From Zoroaster sp. YZ-2022 (Eukaryota; Echinodermata; Asteroidea; Forcipulatida; Zoroasteridae): DNA of 64,000 nucleotides. Of the stretch, positions 63,001 through 63,587 are shown one piece after another (position 1 is the first letter of the stretch; each line of letters starts with the position of its first letter). A model generated the notes under the pieces. It saw nothing but the letters and a program-made list of their open reading frames with translations. It had not been told where the DNA came from and did not search any database. The stretch covers positions 33,645,172 through 33,709,171 of the forward strand of contig CM055830.1 in NCBI GenBank assembly GCA_029582265.1, written 5' to 3'. The translations under genes and the position numbers were made by a program.

Positions 63001-63587
63001 AACATGGCAGTCATGACTGATGATGCACAAGCGGTATACGTACGATCACATCATTCCTTGTTAAACATGAAGTAATGTAAACGAGTATTAATGCTAATCC
63101 AACAACTCGGGCTATAATGGCATCTCCATTTTCGAGTTATGTTTATTTGCTTGTCCTTACGTTCCAGCATGTATTATTTTGTTTTATTAATACTGGCGTC
63201 TAAAATGGTTACTATATTGTTGTTAAACCGCCGCCGTGCCCATACCTTTAGTTGTTGTTGCTGCTTGTGTAGTGGTTGGCCGTCCTGTTCGAGAGAGAAC
63301 ATTTAATTCAACTTATTTCATGATTTCATCGTCAGTTATGTGGGCAAATCTGGAATGCTGACCGCTAAAACACCCTTTGTGTGCATTTTATTTTCTTTAT
63401 ATTGTATTTAAATATTACATTGTATTGAAGTTATTTACTTGTCATAATTATTTTAAGTTTGTTCATGCTTGAGCTGAACACATCTAAACGTCAGTACTGA
63501 CATGACAATGTGAATTGATATATATTTTTTTACCACGTGATGGTCGCGTTGTTGTGAACACTTGAGAGTCCCCGGTTGGAAGTGGAG
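26..63587 (-). CDS. Giant multi-exon mucin-like glycoprotein gene with F5/8C-like, TIL and VWC modules (both ends outside window)
   Basis: I traced about 138 minus-strand exons with AG acceptors and GT donors, and their phases agree from one exon to the next across the whole span. Two domain families start with G-Y-C and end with L-G-C-x-(E/K)-G, as F5/8C (discoidin) domains do, with a terminal Cys pair. The centre has TIL/VWC cysteine patterns. The 3' part is Thr-rich mucin sequence. These modules occur together in animal mucins, SCO-spondin and hemocytin-like secreted proteins, so I infer a secreted or matrix glycoprotein. No start exon, signal peptide, promoter or final stop is visible. 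The frame is broken only in DX2, P3, P4, P5, P7, P8, Q4 and Q8. It could instead be two adjacent genes, but the frame passes from the 41214-41379 exon to 39769 (G|GG = Gly), which favours one. Confidence 0.8.
422..547 (-). CDS. Mucin repeat exon i (shortest, 126 bp)
   Basis: Starts after TTTTAG with ATTEVNTGRLTTTLG and ends KPFTFSVPG before GTAATG. It holds only about two Thr-rich repeat units, so it may approximate the unexpanded ancestral exon of the mucin series. Phase 1-1. Confidence 0.75.
788..847 (-). CDS. Basic 60-bp exon (MSTGESVV type)
   Basis: Reads D-MSTGESVVIQTSKPSRKPP between TTATAG and a good GTAAGTAATT donor. It is rich in Lys and Arg, unlike its Thr-rich neighbours. In junctions, G|CA after this exon gives PPATTE at the start of the next mucin exon. 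Confidence 0.75.
1240..1473 (-). CDS. Mucin repeat exon h (234 bp)
   Basis: Begins ATTESTTGRQTTTLG and ends TTTEQLR across a GTAAGC donor. It has about four repeat units. The ending joins directly to a basic exon: C|GAC or C|GT completes the last codon. Confidence 0.75.
1707..1766 (-). CDS. Basic 60-bp exon with weak but intact donor
   Basis: Reads D-MPTGESVVIQTSKPSRKPP. The donor is GTAAATAATT, weaker than the GTAAGT of other copies. The copies at 3418 and 5043 differ from it by loss of the donor G. Confidence 0.7.
2242..2310 (-). CDS. Short linker exon (GKISQGTSP type)
   Basis: A 69-bp phase 1-1 exon reading GKISQGTSPTSLNTF followed by MFSNKPSS, after a CTGCAG acceptor and before GTATGTTC. 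No long ORF marks it. The support is the exact splice frame and three spaced copies (also 3951 and 5574). Confidence 0.65.
2488..3174 (-). CDS. Mucin repeat exon g (687 bp)
   Basis: Begins ATTESTTGRQTTT, runs through about thirteen Thr-rich units, several with ATTTLRPTAML or FRPTSVLP variants, and ends TTTKPFTFSVPG before GTAATATAC. Its introns and unit variants closely match exon f, so g and f arose by a recent 1.6-kb duplication. Confidence 0.8.
3418..3477 (-). CDS. Basic 60-bp exon with lost 5' splice site
   Basis: The coding part matches the other basic exons (PTGESVVIQTSKPSRKPP), but the donor GT has become CT (CCTG|CTAAATAA on the minus strand). Read-through gives Pro-Ala-Lys-stop. The exon should be skipped or act as a rare alternative 3' end. 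Skipping keeps the frame because the exon is phase 1-1. Confidence 0.6.
3951..4019 (-). CDS. Short linker exon (GKISQGTSP type)
   Basis: Encodes the same peptide as the 2242 copy, with Thr in TSPTSLNTF. The acceptor is CTACAG and the donor GTACGTTC. Confidence 0.65.
4204..4797 (-). CDS. Mucin repeat exon f (594 bp)
   Basis: About eleven Thr-rich units between ATTESTTGRQTTT and a TKPFTFSIPG ending (Ile where other copies have Val). It is two units shorter than exon g, consistent with unit gain or loss inside the exon after the 1.6-kb duplication. Confidence 0.8.
5043..5102 (-). CDS. Basic 60-bp exon with lost 5' splice site (second copy)
   Basis: Carries the same GT-to-CT donor change as the copy at 3418, so the change predates the duplication. 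The peptide is unchanged from intact copies. Read-through stops after PPAK. Confidence 0.6.
5574..5642 (-). CDS. Short linker exon (GKISQGTSP type, Ser variant)
   Basis: Reads GKISQGTSPSSLNTF then MFSNKPSS. Ser replaces Thr relative to the two lower copies. The acceptor is CTACAG and the donor GTACGTTC. Confidence 0.65.
5820..6041 (-). CDS. Mucin repeat exon e (222 bp)
   Basis: About four Thr-rich units ending KPFTFSVPG. It is the first exon in transcription order with the FTFSVPG ending; exons a to d end in TTE(E/K)(L/R)R instead. Both endings are phase 1. Confidence 0.75.
6081..6110. repeat. TTTA microsatellite
   Basis: About seven perfect tetranucleotide copies in the intron just upstream of mucin exon e, close to its polypyrimidine tract. 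Confidence 0.95.
6316..6375 (-). CDS. Basic 60-bp exon
   Basis: Reads G-MPTGESVVIQTSKPSRKPP with a GTAAGTAATT donor. With mucin exon d upstream, C|GT gives Arg, producing a TTEELRMPTGE junction. Confidence 0.75.
6736..7218 (-). CDS. Mucin repeat exon d (483 bp)
   Basis: About ten Thr-rich units, first lines ATTGSTTGRPTTTLPTTT, ending TTTEELR before GTAAGT. Mixed LRPTTML, LKATTTL and LRATTAL variants show less homogenisation than exons b and c. Confidence 0.8.
7470..7529 (-). CDS. Basic 60-bp exon
   Basis: Same peptide and GTAAGTAATT donor as the copies at 6316 and 9732. The flanking introns are almost identical to those of 9732, showing a recent duplication of the basic exon plus introns. 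Confidence 0.75.
7921..9483 (-). CDS. Mucin repeat exon c (1,563 bp)
   Basis: A single 521-codon-equivalent exon of about 33 Thr-rich units. Most follow a three-part pattern of one VRPTTML unit and two LRATTTL units. It ends TTTEERR, where other copies have EELR. One copy has a partial unit duplication near 8341. Thr is over half of residues and Ser is almost absent, the composition of a densely O-glycosylated mucin domain. Confidence 0.85.
9732..9791 (-). CDS. Basic 60-bp exon
   Basis: Sits between the two largest mucin exons. The peptide is identical to the 7470 copy and the donor is GTAAGTAATT. Confidence 0.75.
10183..15288 (-). CDS. Mucin repeat exon b, a single 5.1-kb VNTR exon
   Basis: An uninterrupted phase 1-1 exon of 5,106 bp (1,702 codon equivalents) between TTTTAG at 15289 and the GTAAGT donor ending at 10182. 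It begins ATTGSTTGRPTTALP and ends TTTEELR. It is made of about 109 units of two kinds, LGTTTVRPTTMLPTT (15) and LGTTTLRATTTLPTTT (16). No stop occurs anywhere. Thr dominates, Ser is nearly absent, and one Arg falls about every eight residues. This is the main O-glycosylated rod of the predicted protein. Exact unit number should be treated cautiously, because assemblies collapse such arrays. Confidence 0.9.
10183..15288 (-). repeat. 45/48-bp minisatellite with higher-order structure
   Basis: The basic units are 45 and 48 bp. They often group as 45+48+48 (141 bp), and diagnostic variants recur at larger spacing: a Lys codon variant (LGTTKLRA) at 11336, 12368 and 13586, that is 1,032 and 1,218 bp apart. 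His variants (TTTHGTTTVRP) and Ile variants (TTTIGTTT) cluster in the same blocks. Confidence 0.9.
15506..16082. mobile_element. Non-autonomous TIR transposon (MITE-like), about 577 bp
   Basis: Interrupts the conserved intron string found in other mucin-unit copies (GGGACCTTTATATATTTTTC, for example near 9690, 7430 and 6280). The ends are inverted: ATGTGTGGCGGTC on the left, and ATGTGTGGCAGTC as the reverse complement on the right, followed by similar GAAAACCC tracts. No ORF of note lies inside. The target is TA-rich, so the duplication length cannot be fixed (TA is possible). Confidence 0.75.
16111..16170 (-). CDS. Basic 60-bp exon (MSTGESVV type)
   Basis: Reads G-MSTGESVVIQTSKPSRKPP after TTGTAG. 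Ser in place of Pro at the third residue matches the 788 copy and the related exons at 22104 and 26937. Confidence 0.75.
16581..16721 (-). CDS. Mucin repeat exon a (141 bp), first of the series
   Basis: Reads ATTESTTGRPTTTLG, two to three repeat units, then TTTEKLR before GTAAGT. It is the most 5' mucin exon and nearly as short as exon i, so the long exons lie in the middle of the series. Confidence 0.8.
17099..17236 (-). CDS. Thr-rich linker exon
   Basis: A 138-bp phase 1-1 exon reading VTTTLAAKTSTTPSTTEE and ending QATSSA before GTACAAG. It contains Ser, Lys and Glu and no 15-residue unit, so it is a linker rather than part of the mucin array. Confidence 0.7.
17290..17442. repeat. GTCATC-based minisatellite
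   Basis: About 150 bp of imperfect 12-bp (GGTCATCGTCAT) and 13-bp (GATAGTGGTCATC) units in the intron between 17236 and 17574. It is open in some frames (His-Asp runs), but no splice sites support coding. Confidence 0.9.
17574..18023 (-). CDS. Single-exon F5/8C-like domain
   Basis: A 450-bp phase 1-1 exon starting GKCTENVQEIENLDV after a CCGCAG acceptor and ending VEFFGCAEI, then GTTTGT as donor. The N- and C-terminal Cys pair, the strand-like centre (IKLTSMTISSK, ATIEFAVRLKYS) and the F-G-C ending match the other discoidin-like domains here, but there is no internal intron. If the donor were not used, the frame would stop five codons later (GLLDN-stop), so this could also be an alternative 3' end. 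Confidence 0.7.
18168..18242 (-). CDS. Thr/Pro linker exon (75 bp)
   Basis: Reads ASTMIPSSVEPTIVTTTP and ends KTTTP before GTACAAAAG. Acceptor TTTCAG. It directly precedes the single-exon domain. Confidence 0.65.
18548..18601 (-). CDS. Short linker exon (54 bp)
   Basis: Reads VTQPPQRNDILTKTLTSI after AAACAG and before GTAAGTT. It has fewer Thr than its neighbours. The phase fits on both sides. Confidence 0.6.
18602..19551. other. 950-bp intron, no recognised content
   Basis: AT-rich intron with a more GC-rich patch at about 19195-19265 and scattered short plus-strand ORFs without splice support. I see no exon, RNA gene or clear repeat end here. Confidence 0.5.
19552..19716 (-). CDS. Thr/Glu-rich linker exon (165 bp)
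   Basis: Reads ELTTGQITTTTVLTNTP, then TTEES, KVVMTS and EEITTEERT, ending IIEITQ before GTGCGT (a less common donor). Acceptor ATATAG. Phase 1-1. Confidence 0.7.
20049..20304 (+). mobile_element. Possible solo LTR or LTR remnant, about 256 bp
   Basis: The segment begins TGTTATAA and ends TTATAACA, perfect terminal inverted octamers of the TG...CA kind. It is followed two bases later by TGGTGGCAGCGGACTGG, which resembles a tRNA primer-binding site. No internal gag or pol remnant or second LTR is visible, so the call is tentative. It lies in the 896-bp intron between 19716 and 20613. Confidence 0.35.
20613..20774 (-). CDS. Thr/Ser-rich linker exon (162 bp)
   Basis: Reads EFSTTKITTKISTVTSP, later MATSTSSELLTEE, ending SPNTSTQ before GTACAG. 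The acceptor is TACCAG. Its layout parallels the 159-bp TL exons (YTTTEITTKTVTVVSP), of which it is probably a diverged copy. Confidence 0.7.
20976..21605 (-). CDS. P1 F5/8C-like domain (frame intact)
   Basis: Exons 21605-21268 and 21135-20976. Exon A starts GYCLEPMDGEAGLQGEL and has an internal Thr loop (SSTTTPTTGSDR) before TVKIAFFTKK. Exon B ends LELHVLGCKEG. The F5/8C signature is the terminal Cys pair, a hydrophobic RGVSVTLLS strand and the final R-I-E-I...L-G-C strand. It differs from later copies by FNPFTGSGG, QQFLSTGDD and GIYSP. Ligand binding (glycans or phospholipid) is inferred from the family only. Confidence 0.7.
21718..22361 (-). CDS. Long-variant linker set: Thr exon, basic exon, Thr exon
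   Basis: Exons 22361-22293 (EFSSTEPTTRSTTAS, ends QLTTK), 22163-22104 (GMSTGESVVVTTSKP then PRRPP, donor GTAAGT) and 21804-21718 (ESSTAEPTTRSTTIST). The basic exon is clearly the same module as the 60-bp basic exons of the mucin region. This set replaces the single TS exon of ordinary units. Confidence 0.7.
22543..23192 (-). CDS. Q1 F5/8C-like domain (long form, intact)
   Basis: Exons 23192-22831 (362 bp) and 22702-22543. Starts GYCLEPMDGKTGLESTDR and ends LNVLGCIEG. It carries a six-codon insertion (TENRTQ) in the Thr/Pro loop absent from 344-bp copies, and KYLTFTELPIEKG where short forms have KYLAFTELPIEEG. Confidence 0.7.
23321..23479 (-). CDS. TL1 Thr-rich linker exon
   Basis: 159 bp, YTTTEITTKTVTVVSP to the SQLSTTE ending, acceptor TTTTCCACAG-like. 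The SQL ending marks the long-unit subtype (shared with TL3). Confidence 0.75.
23673..24304 (-). CDS. P2 F5/8C-like domain (frame intact, consensus copy)
   Basis: Exons 24304-23967 (338 bp) and 23832-23673 (160 bp). It reads cleanly from GYCLEPMDGEEGLQ to LHVLGCKEG, with KSTDTEFNPYAGSGG. I used it as the reference for detecting indels in other P copies. Confidence 0.75.
24416..24502 (-). CDS. TS2 Thr-rich linker exon
   Basis: 87 bp, EYSTTEPTTRSTTAS then VSTTTPQLPTTQ, acceptor TTTCAAG, donor GTAAAT. It joins Q2 (5') to P2 (3'). Confidence 0.7.
24689..25325 (-). CDS. Q2 F5/8C-like domain (short form, intact)
   Basis: Exons 25325-24982 (344 bp) and 24848-24689. The loop reads EKAEGTTTQPQAVKV, and exon B reads MQLFSVGEISLEGV (Gln where all other Q copies have Glu) and ends LNVLGCIKG. 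Confidence 0.75.
25455..25613 (-). CDS. TL2 Thr-rich linker exon
   Basis: 159 bp with the SRVSTTE ending of ordinary units. Sequence is otherwise as in TL1. Confidence 0.75.
25807..26438 (-). CDS. P3 F5/8C-like domain, frame-broken
   Basis: Exons 26438-26101 and 25966-25807. Exon A has the normal length but carries a +1 T near 26415 (ATG-GAC-AGG-TGA, a stop nine codons into the domain) and a -1 near 26289. The second change would restore the frame only after the stop. The acceptor, donor and exon B look normal, so skipping is possible in principle. Confidence 0.65.
26551..27194 (-). CDS. Long-variant linker set, second copy
   Basis: Exons 27194-27126, 26996-26937 and 26637-26551, with introns nearly identical to the 21718-22361 set. 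Intact frames throughout. Confidence 0.7.
27376..28025 (-). CDS. Q3 F5/8C-like domain (long form, intact)
   Basis: Exons 28025-27664 (362 bp) and 27535-27376. Differs from Q1 by PIEEG, EGPTTPTENRTQ and a Thr in FSQTINLRA. Confidence 0.7.
28155..28313 (-). CDS. TL3 Thr-rich linker exon
   Basis: 159 bp with the SQLSTTE ending, confirming that units 1 and 3 are the same subtype. Confidence 0.75.
28507..29137 (-). CDS. P4 F5/8C-like domain, frame-broken twice
   Basis: Exons 29137-28799 (339 bp, +1 near 29114, same MDR-stop as P3) and 28665-28507 (159 bp, -1 near 28593 in a CCC run). Splice sites are intact. It has the SLEGDL variant rather than SIEGDL. Confidence 0.65.
29249..29335 (-). CDS. 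TS4 Thr-rich linker exon
   Basis: 87 bp, same peptide as TS2. Intact. Confidence 0.7.
29520..30155 (-). CDS. Q4 F5/8C-like domain, frameshifted
   Basis: Exons 30155-29811 (345 bp) and 29679-29520. An extra G near 29906 shifts the frame after AEGTTTP, so the last third of exon A and all of exon B would be misread. The first two thirds are consensus. Confidence 0.65.
30284..30442 (-). CDS. TL4 Thr-rich linker exon
   Basis: 159 bp, SRVSTTE subtype, intact. Confidence 0.75.
30636..31266 (-). CDS. P5 F5/8C-like domain, frame-broken
   Basis: Exons 31266-30930 (337 bp) and 30795-30636. One C is missing near 31225. The frame reads LQENCARMISLN then TAG. Also MDSEEG instead of MDGEEG. Confidence 0.65.
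31377..31463 (-). CDS. TS5 Thr-rich linker exon
   Basis: 87 bp, intact, same peptide as TS2. Confidence 0.7.
31649..32285 (-). CDS. Q5 F5/8C-like domain (short form, intact)
   Basis: Exons 32285-31942 (344 bp) and 31808-31649. Matches Q2 except MELFSVGEIS. Confidence 0.75.
32415..32573 (-). CDS. TL5 Thr-rich linker exon
   Basis: 159 bp, SRVSTTE subtype, intact. Confidence 0.75.
32767..33399 (-). CDS. P6 F5/8C-like domain (frame intact)
   Basis: Exons 33399-33062 (338 bp) and 32926-32767. It has the SLEGDL variant with an uninterrupted frame, showing that SLEGDL is not itself linked to the frame breaks. Confidence 0.75.
33511..33597 (-). CDS. TS6 Thr-rich linker exon
   Basis: 87 bp, intact, same peptide as TS2. 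Confidence 0.7.
33784..34420 (-). CDS. Q6 F5/8C-like domain (short form, intact)
   Basis: Exons 34420-34077 (344 bp) and 33943-33784. Coding sequence is like Q5. The intron after exon A differs by one base at the AAAGAATGTTTC stretch. Confidence 0.75.
34550..34708 (-). CDS. TL6 Thr-rich linker exon
   Basis: 159 bp, SRVSTTE subtype, intact. Confidence 0.75.
34902..35532 (-). CDS. P7 F5/8C-like domain, frame-broken
   Basis: Exons 35532-35197 (336 bp) and 35061-34902. Two single-base deletions: near 35480 (gives ELRRMISLN then TAG) and near 35385 (the same TCTCCTCCAAG form as P3). MDSEAG shows affinity with P1/P3 and P5. Confidence 0.65.
35645..35731 (-). CDS. TS7 Thr-rich linker exon (EFSTTE variant)
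   Basis: 87 bp. Begins EFSTTEP rather than EYSTTEP, resembling the EFSSTEP exon of the long units. Intact. Confidence 0.7.
35918..36572 (-). CDS. Q7 F5/8C-like domain, mosaic of long and short forms (intact)
   Basis: Exons 36572-36211 (362 bp) and 36077-35918. The first half of exon A is short-form (KYLAFTELPIEEG). The second half is long-form (LRPLKPSSATEKAEG, PTTPTENRTQ). Exon B is again mixed (FSIGEISLEG). The switch lies between about 36475 and 36365. Confidence 0.75.
36702..36860 (-). CDS. TL7 Thr-rich linker exon
   Basis: 159 bp, SRVSTTE subtype, intact. Confidence 0.75.
37052..37684 (-). CDS. P8 F5/8C-like domain, frame-broken
   Basis: Exons 37684-37346 (339 bp) and 37211-37052. It has the same +1 T as P3 and P4 (near 37661, MDR-stop). 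The 5' intron bases (GCAAAACCCACTTTT) also match P4, so units 4 and 8 are closest relatives. Confidence 0.65.
37796..37882 (-). CDS. TS8 Thr-rich linker exon
   Basis: 87 bp, intact, same peptide as TS2. Confidence 0.7.
38068..38699 (-). CDS. Q8 F5/8C-like domain, frame-broken
   Basis: Exons 38699-38360 (340 bp) and 38226-38068 (159 bp). Changes are -3 near 38621 (DNE to DE), -1 near 38578 (reads EEGLQILPSW and stops after FVQSS) and -1 near 38070 next to the exon B donor. It has MDGKMG instead of MDGKTG. This is the most damaged copy, near the diverged end of the array. Confidence 0.65.
38829..38987 (-). CDS. TL8 Thr-rich linker exon
   Basis: 159 bp, SRVSTTE subtype. The coding part matches the other copies, but the upstream intron and acceptor (TTACCTTAG) belong to the diverged P9 context, marking the array edge. 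Confidence 0.75.
39191..39769 (-). CDS. P9 F5/8C-like domain, most diverged (intact)
   Basis: Exons 39769-39450 (320 bp) and 39350-39191. Starts GYCLEAMNEASGFLEDLQ, lacks the TTPTTG loop (SPTSTDTDREPVTVKI) and ends LELHVLGCKEG. It follows the cysteine-rich region in frame (TTS-G-YCLEA). It is the likely founder or flanking copy of the P family. Confidence 0.75.
40408..40934 (-). CDS. Possible multi-pass membrane protein exon or nested intronic gene
   Basis: An open frame with a strong CGTCTTCTTCCAG acceptor at 40935 and first ATG at 40923. The ATG-started protein is 171 residues. Four hydrophobic stretches are visible, including ATLICLLESSSLLTVGYLII, LLFALVYLVVFVFSIHV and YMTCSMIYFALFYIMYL. 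It ends LKLNEI-stop. No family is firmly recognised. The LLE-S element and layout faintly recall TLC/CLN8 membrane proteins. It could be a nested gene, an alternative 3' exon of the host (phase 1 fits, G|GT = Gly), or a decaying insertion. No AATAAA was found just downstream. Confidence 0.35.
41214..41379 (-). CDS. VWC-like fragment fused to Ser/Thr linker
   Basis: A phase 0-1 exon: EGESVVRDCEVCQCVHR (start of a VWC module, C-x2-C-x-C), then CRDLPNC and TTSTVSSTTS. It lacks the GECC end of a full VWC. Donor GTATAT. It passes in frame to P9. Confidence 0.7.
41643..41893 (-). CDS. TIL-like cysteine-rich module
   Basis: A phase 1-0 exon (251 bp) from YCIDECHVSCDKSSG to CILNNHTFY. The core is C-x-C-KEGYVKDGEGEAFEQ-LGF-x-SMC, homologous to the module at 43254. 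Ending H-T-F-Y and continuing into a VWC start is typical of TIL-VWC pairs in mucin and SCO-spondin relatives. Confidence 0.7.
42288..42347 (-). CDS. Thr/Pro linker exon (60 bp)
   Basis: Reads TTTEEGPLTEAVPTTTKML with acceptor CATACAG and donor GTATGTAC. Phase 1-1. Confidence 0.65.
42348..43253. other. 906-bp intron, AT-rich, no recognised content
   Basis: I see no exon with matching splice sites, and no repeat ends or RNA gene. Confidence 0.5.
43254..43499 (-). CDS. TIL-like cysteine-rich module
   Basis: A phase 1-1 exon (246 bp), ECPEICYINEPLSCDTQR to MCIKLDICLE. It shares NCSCKEEFFRDVDGGPLEE-x-LGF with the 41643 module. It is longer and less regular than a classic TIL domain, so its exact family is uncertain. 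Cys spacing implies a compact disulfide-bonded extracellular fold. Confidence 0.65.
43690..44830 (+). mobile_element. 5'-truncated, decayed LINE (non-LTR retrotransposon) 3' end
   Basis: Plus-strand coding remnants of a LINE reverse-transcriptase protein C-terminus. 43755-43985 reads WVKRLCDNSHGSWKCLAKK. 44210-44713 has the CCHC zinc motif CTICNELDDLNHYLFSC (C-x2-C-x7-H-x4-C) and then KSLKQFW. The frames are separated by stops and shifts. The 3' end carries AATAAA near 44817. It is antisense to the host gene, inside the intron between 45022 and 43499, and not functional. Confidence 0.8.
45022..45099 (-). CDS. Pro/Thr linker exon (78 bp)
   Basis: Reads PIPQPTEPLTLETTTQL then SETTTLSY, acceptor TTTCAG, donor GTAAGT. 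It links the last full VWC to the TIL-like module at 43254. Confidence 0.7.
45100..46324. other. 1,225-bp intron with a GC-rich direct repeat
   Basis: Contains GCGCGCGTCACCTCAGAC repeated directly at about 45709-45746, in a GC-rich island unlike the surrounding DNA. Just before it is CTCCGGTTTCTGGTCTCC (45691-45708), which recurs inverted at 63718-63735. This suggests a piece of a dispersed element. No exon seen. Confidence 0.55.
46325..47288 (-). CDS. VWC module in three exons
   Basis: Exons 47288-47245 (ERCKYEDDALDVYRY), 47038-46934 (VGEVWKPNECEECECIHK to CQDPPCQL) and 46370-46325 (GFVPYQVEGECCAQC). The W-x4-C-x2-C-x-C start and GECCAQC end are the VWC signature. The last exon is only 46 bp and was found from the phase requirement (0 in, 1 out). 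It has an AAAG acceptor and a GTAAGTAC donor. Confidence 0.75.
47531..48166 (-). CDS. VWC module in two exons
   Basis: Exons 48166-48053 (NDKIWTQDNCTMCKWKD to ACGDE, phase 0-0) and 47588-47531 (MDLVNEDSDDMICCHCVPK). W-x4-C-x2-C-x at the front and CCHCVP at the end fit a VWC fold, with an acidic stretch between. Confidence 0.75.
48416..48585 (-). CDS. TIL domain
   Basis: A phase 1-0 exon: CQNGMVYSECACNRTCEYP, then CQPGCSCSEDMFWNG and CVEKCTC. The spacing C-x3-C...C-x3-C-x-C is the trypsin-inhibitor-like pattern used between VWD/VWC units in mucins and SCO-spondin. Several N-x-(S/T) sites. Confidence 0.85.
48870..48963. repeat. CAC/CAT trinucleotide microsatellite
   Basis: About 94 bp of CAC with CAT and CTA interruptions in the intron between 49031 and 48585. 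It creates artificial poly-Val or poly-His frames. Confidence 0.95.
49031..49196 (-). CDS. VWC domain
   Basis: A phase 0-1 exon following the TIL at 49751: YGDEVVINDCYIGIC, then CNIENCSEGTMLLEVPGECC and ACVP. The V-P-G-E-C-C-x-C-V-P end is diagnostic. Acceptor TTTTAG, donor GTAATT. Confidence 0.85.
49751..49956 (-). CDS. TIL domain
   Basis: A phase 1-0 exon: ICEGHMVWTECSCELNC, then SCVPGCSCPTGMITYDHKCV and CPCYYNGTFYS. A ten-Cys TIL pattern ending N-G-x-F-Y, as expected before a VWC. It is the first cysteine-rich module after the 5' F5/8C-like array. Confidence 0.85.
50243..50947 (-). CDS. Three Thr-rich linker exons closing the 5' array
   Basis: Exons 50947-50909 (ELSSTTPAITTTR), 50717-50664 (APLPTGDSQVFTTTRPSR) and 50281-50243 (RPTTTQAATTTK), all phase 1-1. 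In this copy the third exon leads straight into the TIL exon instead of another domain. Confidence 0.7.
51083..51702 (-). CDS. DX1 F5/8C-like domain
   Basis: Exons 51702-51389 (314 bp, phase 1-0) and 51233-51083 (151 bp, phase 0-1). Starts GYCMEPMAGEQDLEENR. Core strands are PKLIVTFKTTVEVHGFKLQG and EIQFILSVPDESGE. Ends SLRADILGCQEG. The V-x-G-x-x-L-Q-G and LR-x-x-x-LGC signatures are those of F5/8C domains. DX copies have MAG where DY and DZ have MDG. It has DDAEDQ and EDIL, distinguishing it from DX2/DX3. Confidence 0.75.
51832..52055 (-). CDS. Two Thr-rich linker exons
   Basis: Exons 52055-52017 (EISTTTPVAITTQ) and 51867-51832 (VVTTTTQTSTTA, 36 bp). They join DY1 to DX1. Confidence 0.7.
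52186..52817 (-). CDS. DY1 F5/8C-like domain
   Basis: Exons 52817-52504 and 52336-52186. Starts GYCMEPMDGEQDLEKDRTT, has VNVHALKLQGN and ends SLRIGVLGCQEG. It has STIINED, as in DY2. The intron between exons contains a short C-run that varies among DY copies. Confidence 0.75.
52948..53190 (-). CDS. Two Thr-rich linker exons
   Basis: Exons 53190-53152 (ELSTTTPAVTTTE) and 52989-52948 (VVTTTTKTSTSTTA). They join DZ1 to DY1. Confidence 0.7.
53321..53942 (-). CDS. DZ1 F5/8C-like domain
   Basis: Exons 53942-53629 and 53471-53321. Starts GYCMEPMDGDQGLEKLRST and ends SLRADVLGCQEG. The exon A core is almost identical to DX, while exon B has IDNKNEGS. Confidence 0.75.
54086..55282 (-). CDS. Four Thr-rich linker exons between DX2 and DZ1
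   Basis: Exons 55282-55244, 55052-54999, 54616-54578 and 54127-54086. Peptides are ELSSTTPAITTTR, APLPTGDSQVFTTTRPSR, RPTTTQAATTTK and VVTTTTQTSTSTTA. Introns of 190-450 bp separate exons as short as 39 bp. Confidence 0.7.
55418..56037 (-). CDS. DX2 F5/8C-like domain with premature stop
   Basis: Exons 56037-55724 and 55568-55418. Matches DX3 except for a two-base change that turns W-T-F-S-L into W-T-F-stop (TAA at 55919-55921). Splice sites and the rest of the domain are intact. If real, transcripts must skip this exon pair (in-frame skipping of A+B is allowed) or are truncated. Confidence 0.7.
56167..56390 (-). CDS. Two Thr-rich linker exons
   Basis: Exons 56390-56352 and 56202-56167, same peptides as 51832-52055. 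Confidence 0.7.
56521..57155 (-). CDS. DY2 F5/8C-like domain
   Basis: Exons 57155-56842 and 56671-56521. The coding sequence matches DY1 as far as I can see. The intron C-run is longer here (about 14 C near 56780). Confidence 0.75.
57284..57526 (-). CDS. Two Thr-rich linker exons
   Basis: Exons 57526-57488 and 57325-57284, same peptides as 52948-53190. Confidence 0.7.
57657..58278 (-). CDS. DZ2 F5/8C-like domain
   Basis: Exons 58278-57965 and 57807-57657. The coding sequence is the same as DZ1 in all positions I compared. Confidence 0.75.
58422..59618 (-). CDS. Four Thr-rich linker exons between DX3 and DZ2
   Basis: Exons 59618-59580, 59388-59335, 58952-58914 and 58463-58422, same peptides as in the 54086-55282 set. 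Confidence 0.7.
59754..60373 (-). CDS. DX3 F5/8C-like domain (intact)
   Basis: Exons 60373-60060 and 59904-59754. It has DDAKDQ and EDTL as in DX2 but keeps the open W-T-F-S-L, so it is the direct intact comparator for the DX2 stop. Confidence 0.75.
60503..60726 (-). CDS. Two Thr-rich linker exons
   Basis: Exons 60726-60688 and 60538-60503, same peptides as 51832-52055. Confidence 0.7.
60856..61489 (-). CDS. DY3 F5/8C-like domain
   Basis: Exons 61489-61176 and 61006-60856. Has STNINED where DY1/DY2 have STIINED. Confidence 0.75.
61619..61861 (-). CDS. Two Thr-rich linker exons
   Basis: Exons 61861-61823 and 61660-61619, same peptides as 52948-53190. Confidence 0.7.
61992..62613 (-). CDS. 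DZ3 F5/8C-like domain
   Basis: Exons 62613-62300 and 62142-61992. Differs from DZ1/DZ2 by LRATEP and EQATDLNEEN. It is the most 5' domain visible in the gene. Confidence 0.75.
62755..63587 (-). CDS. Three Thr-rich linker exons at the 5' edge of the array
   Basis: Exons 63587-63534 (APLPTGDSQVFTTTRPSR), 63284-63246 (RPTTTQAATTTK) and 62796-62755 (VVTTTTQTSTSTTA). The ELSSTTPAI exon expected upstream from the unit pattern is not found. The earlier part of the gene lies beyond base 64000 or is diverged. Confidence 0.7.
62862..62990 (+). mobile_element. Solo transposon-end remnant (CAGTGGCGTAAC), copied with the unit
   Basis: CAGTGGCGTAACTATGG followed by a G-rich stretch and CCCTCGTGCCCCTG resembles the terminus of hAT-type or MITE elements common in invertebrates. 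Identical pieces start at 54193 and 58529. No opposite end was found nearby, so it is a fragment that predates the 4.34-kb duplications. It lies in an intron. Confidence 0.4.
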
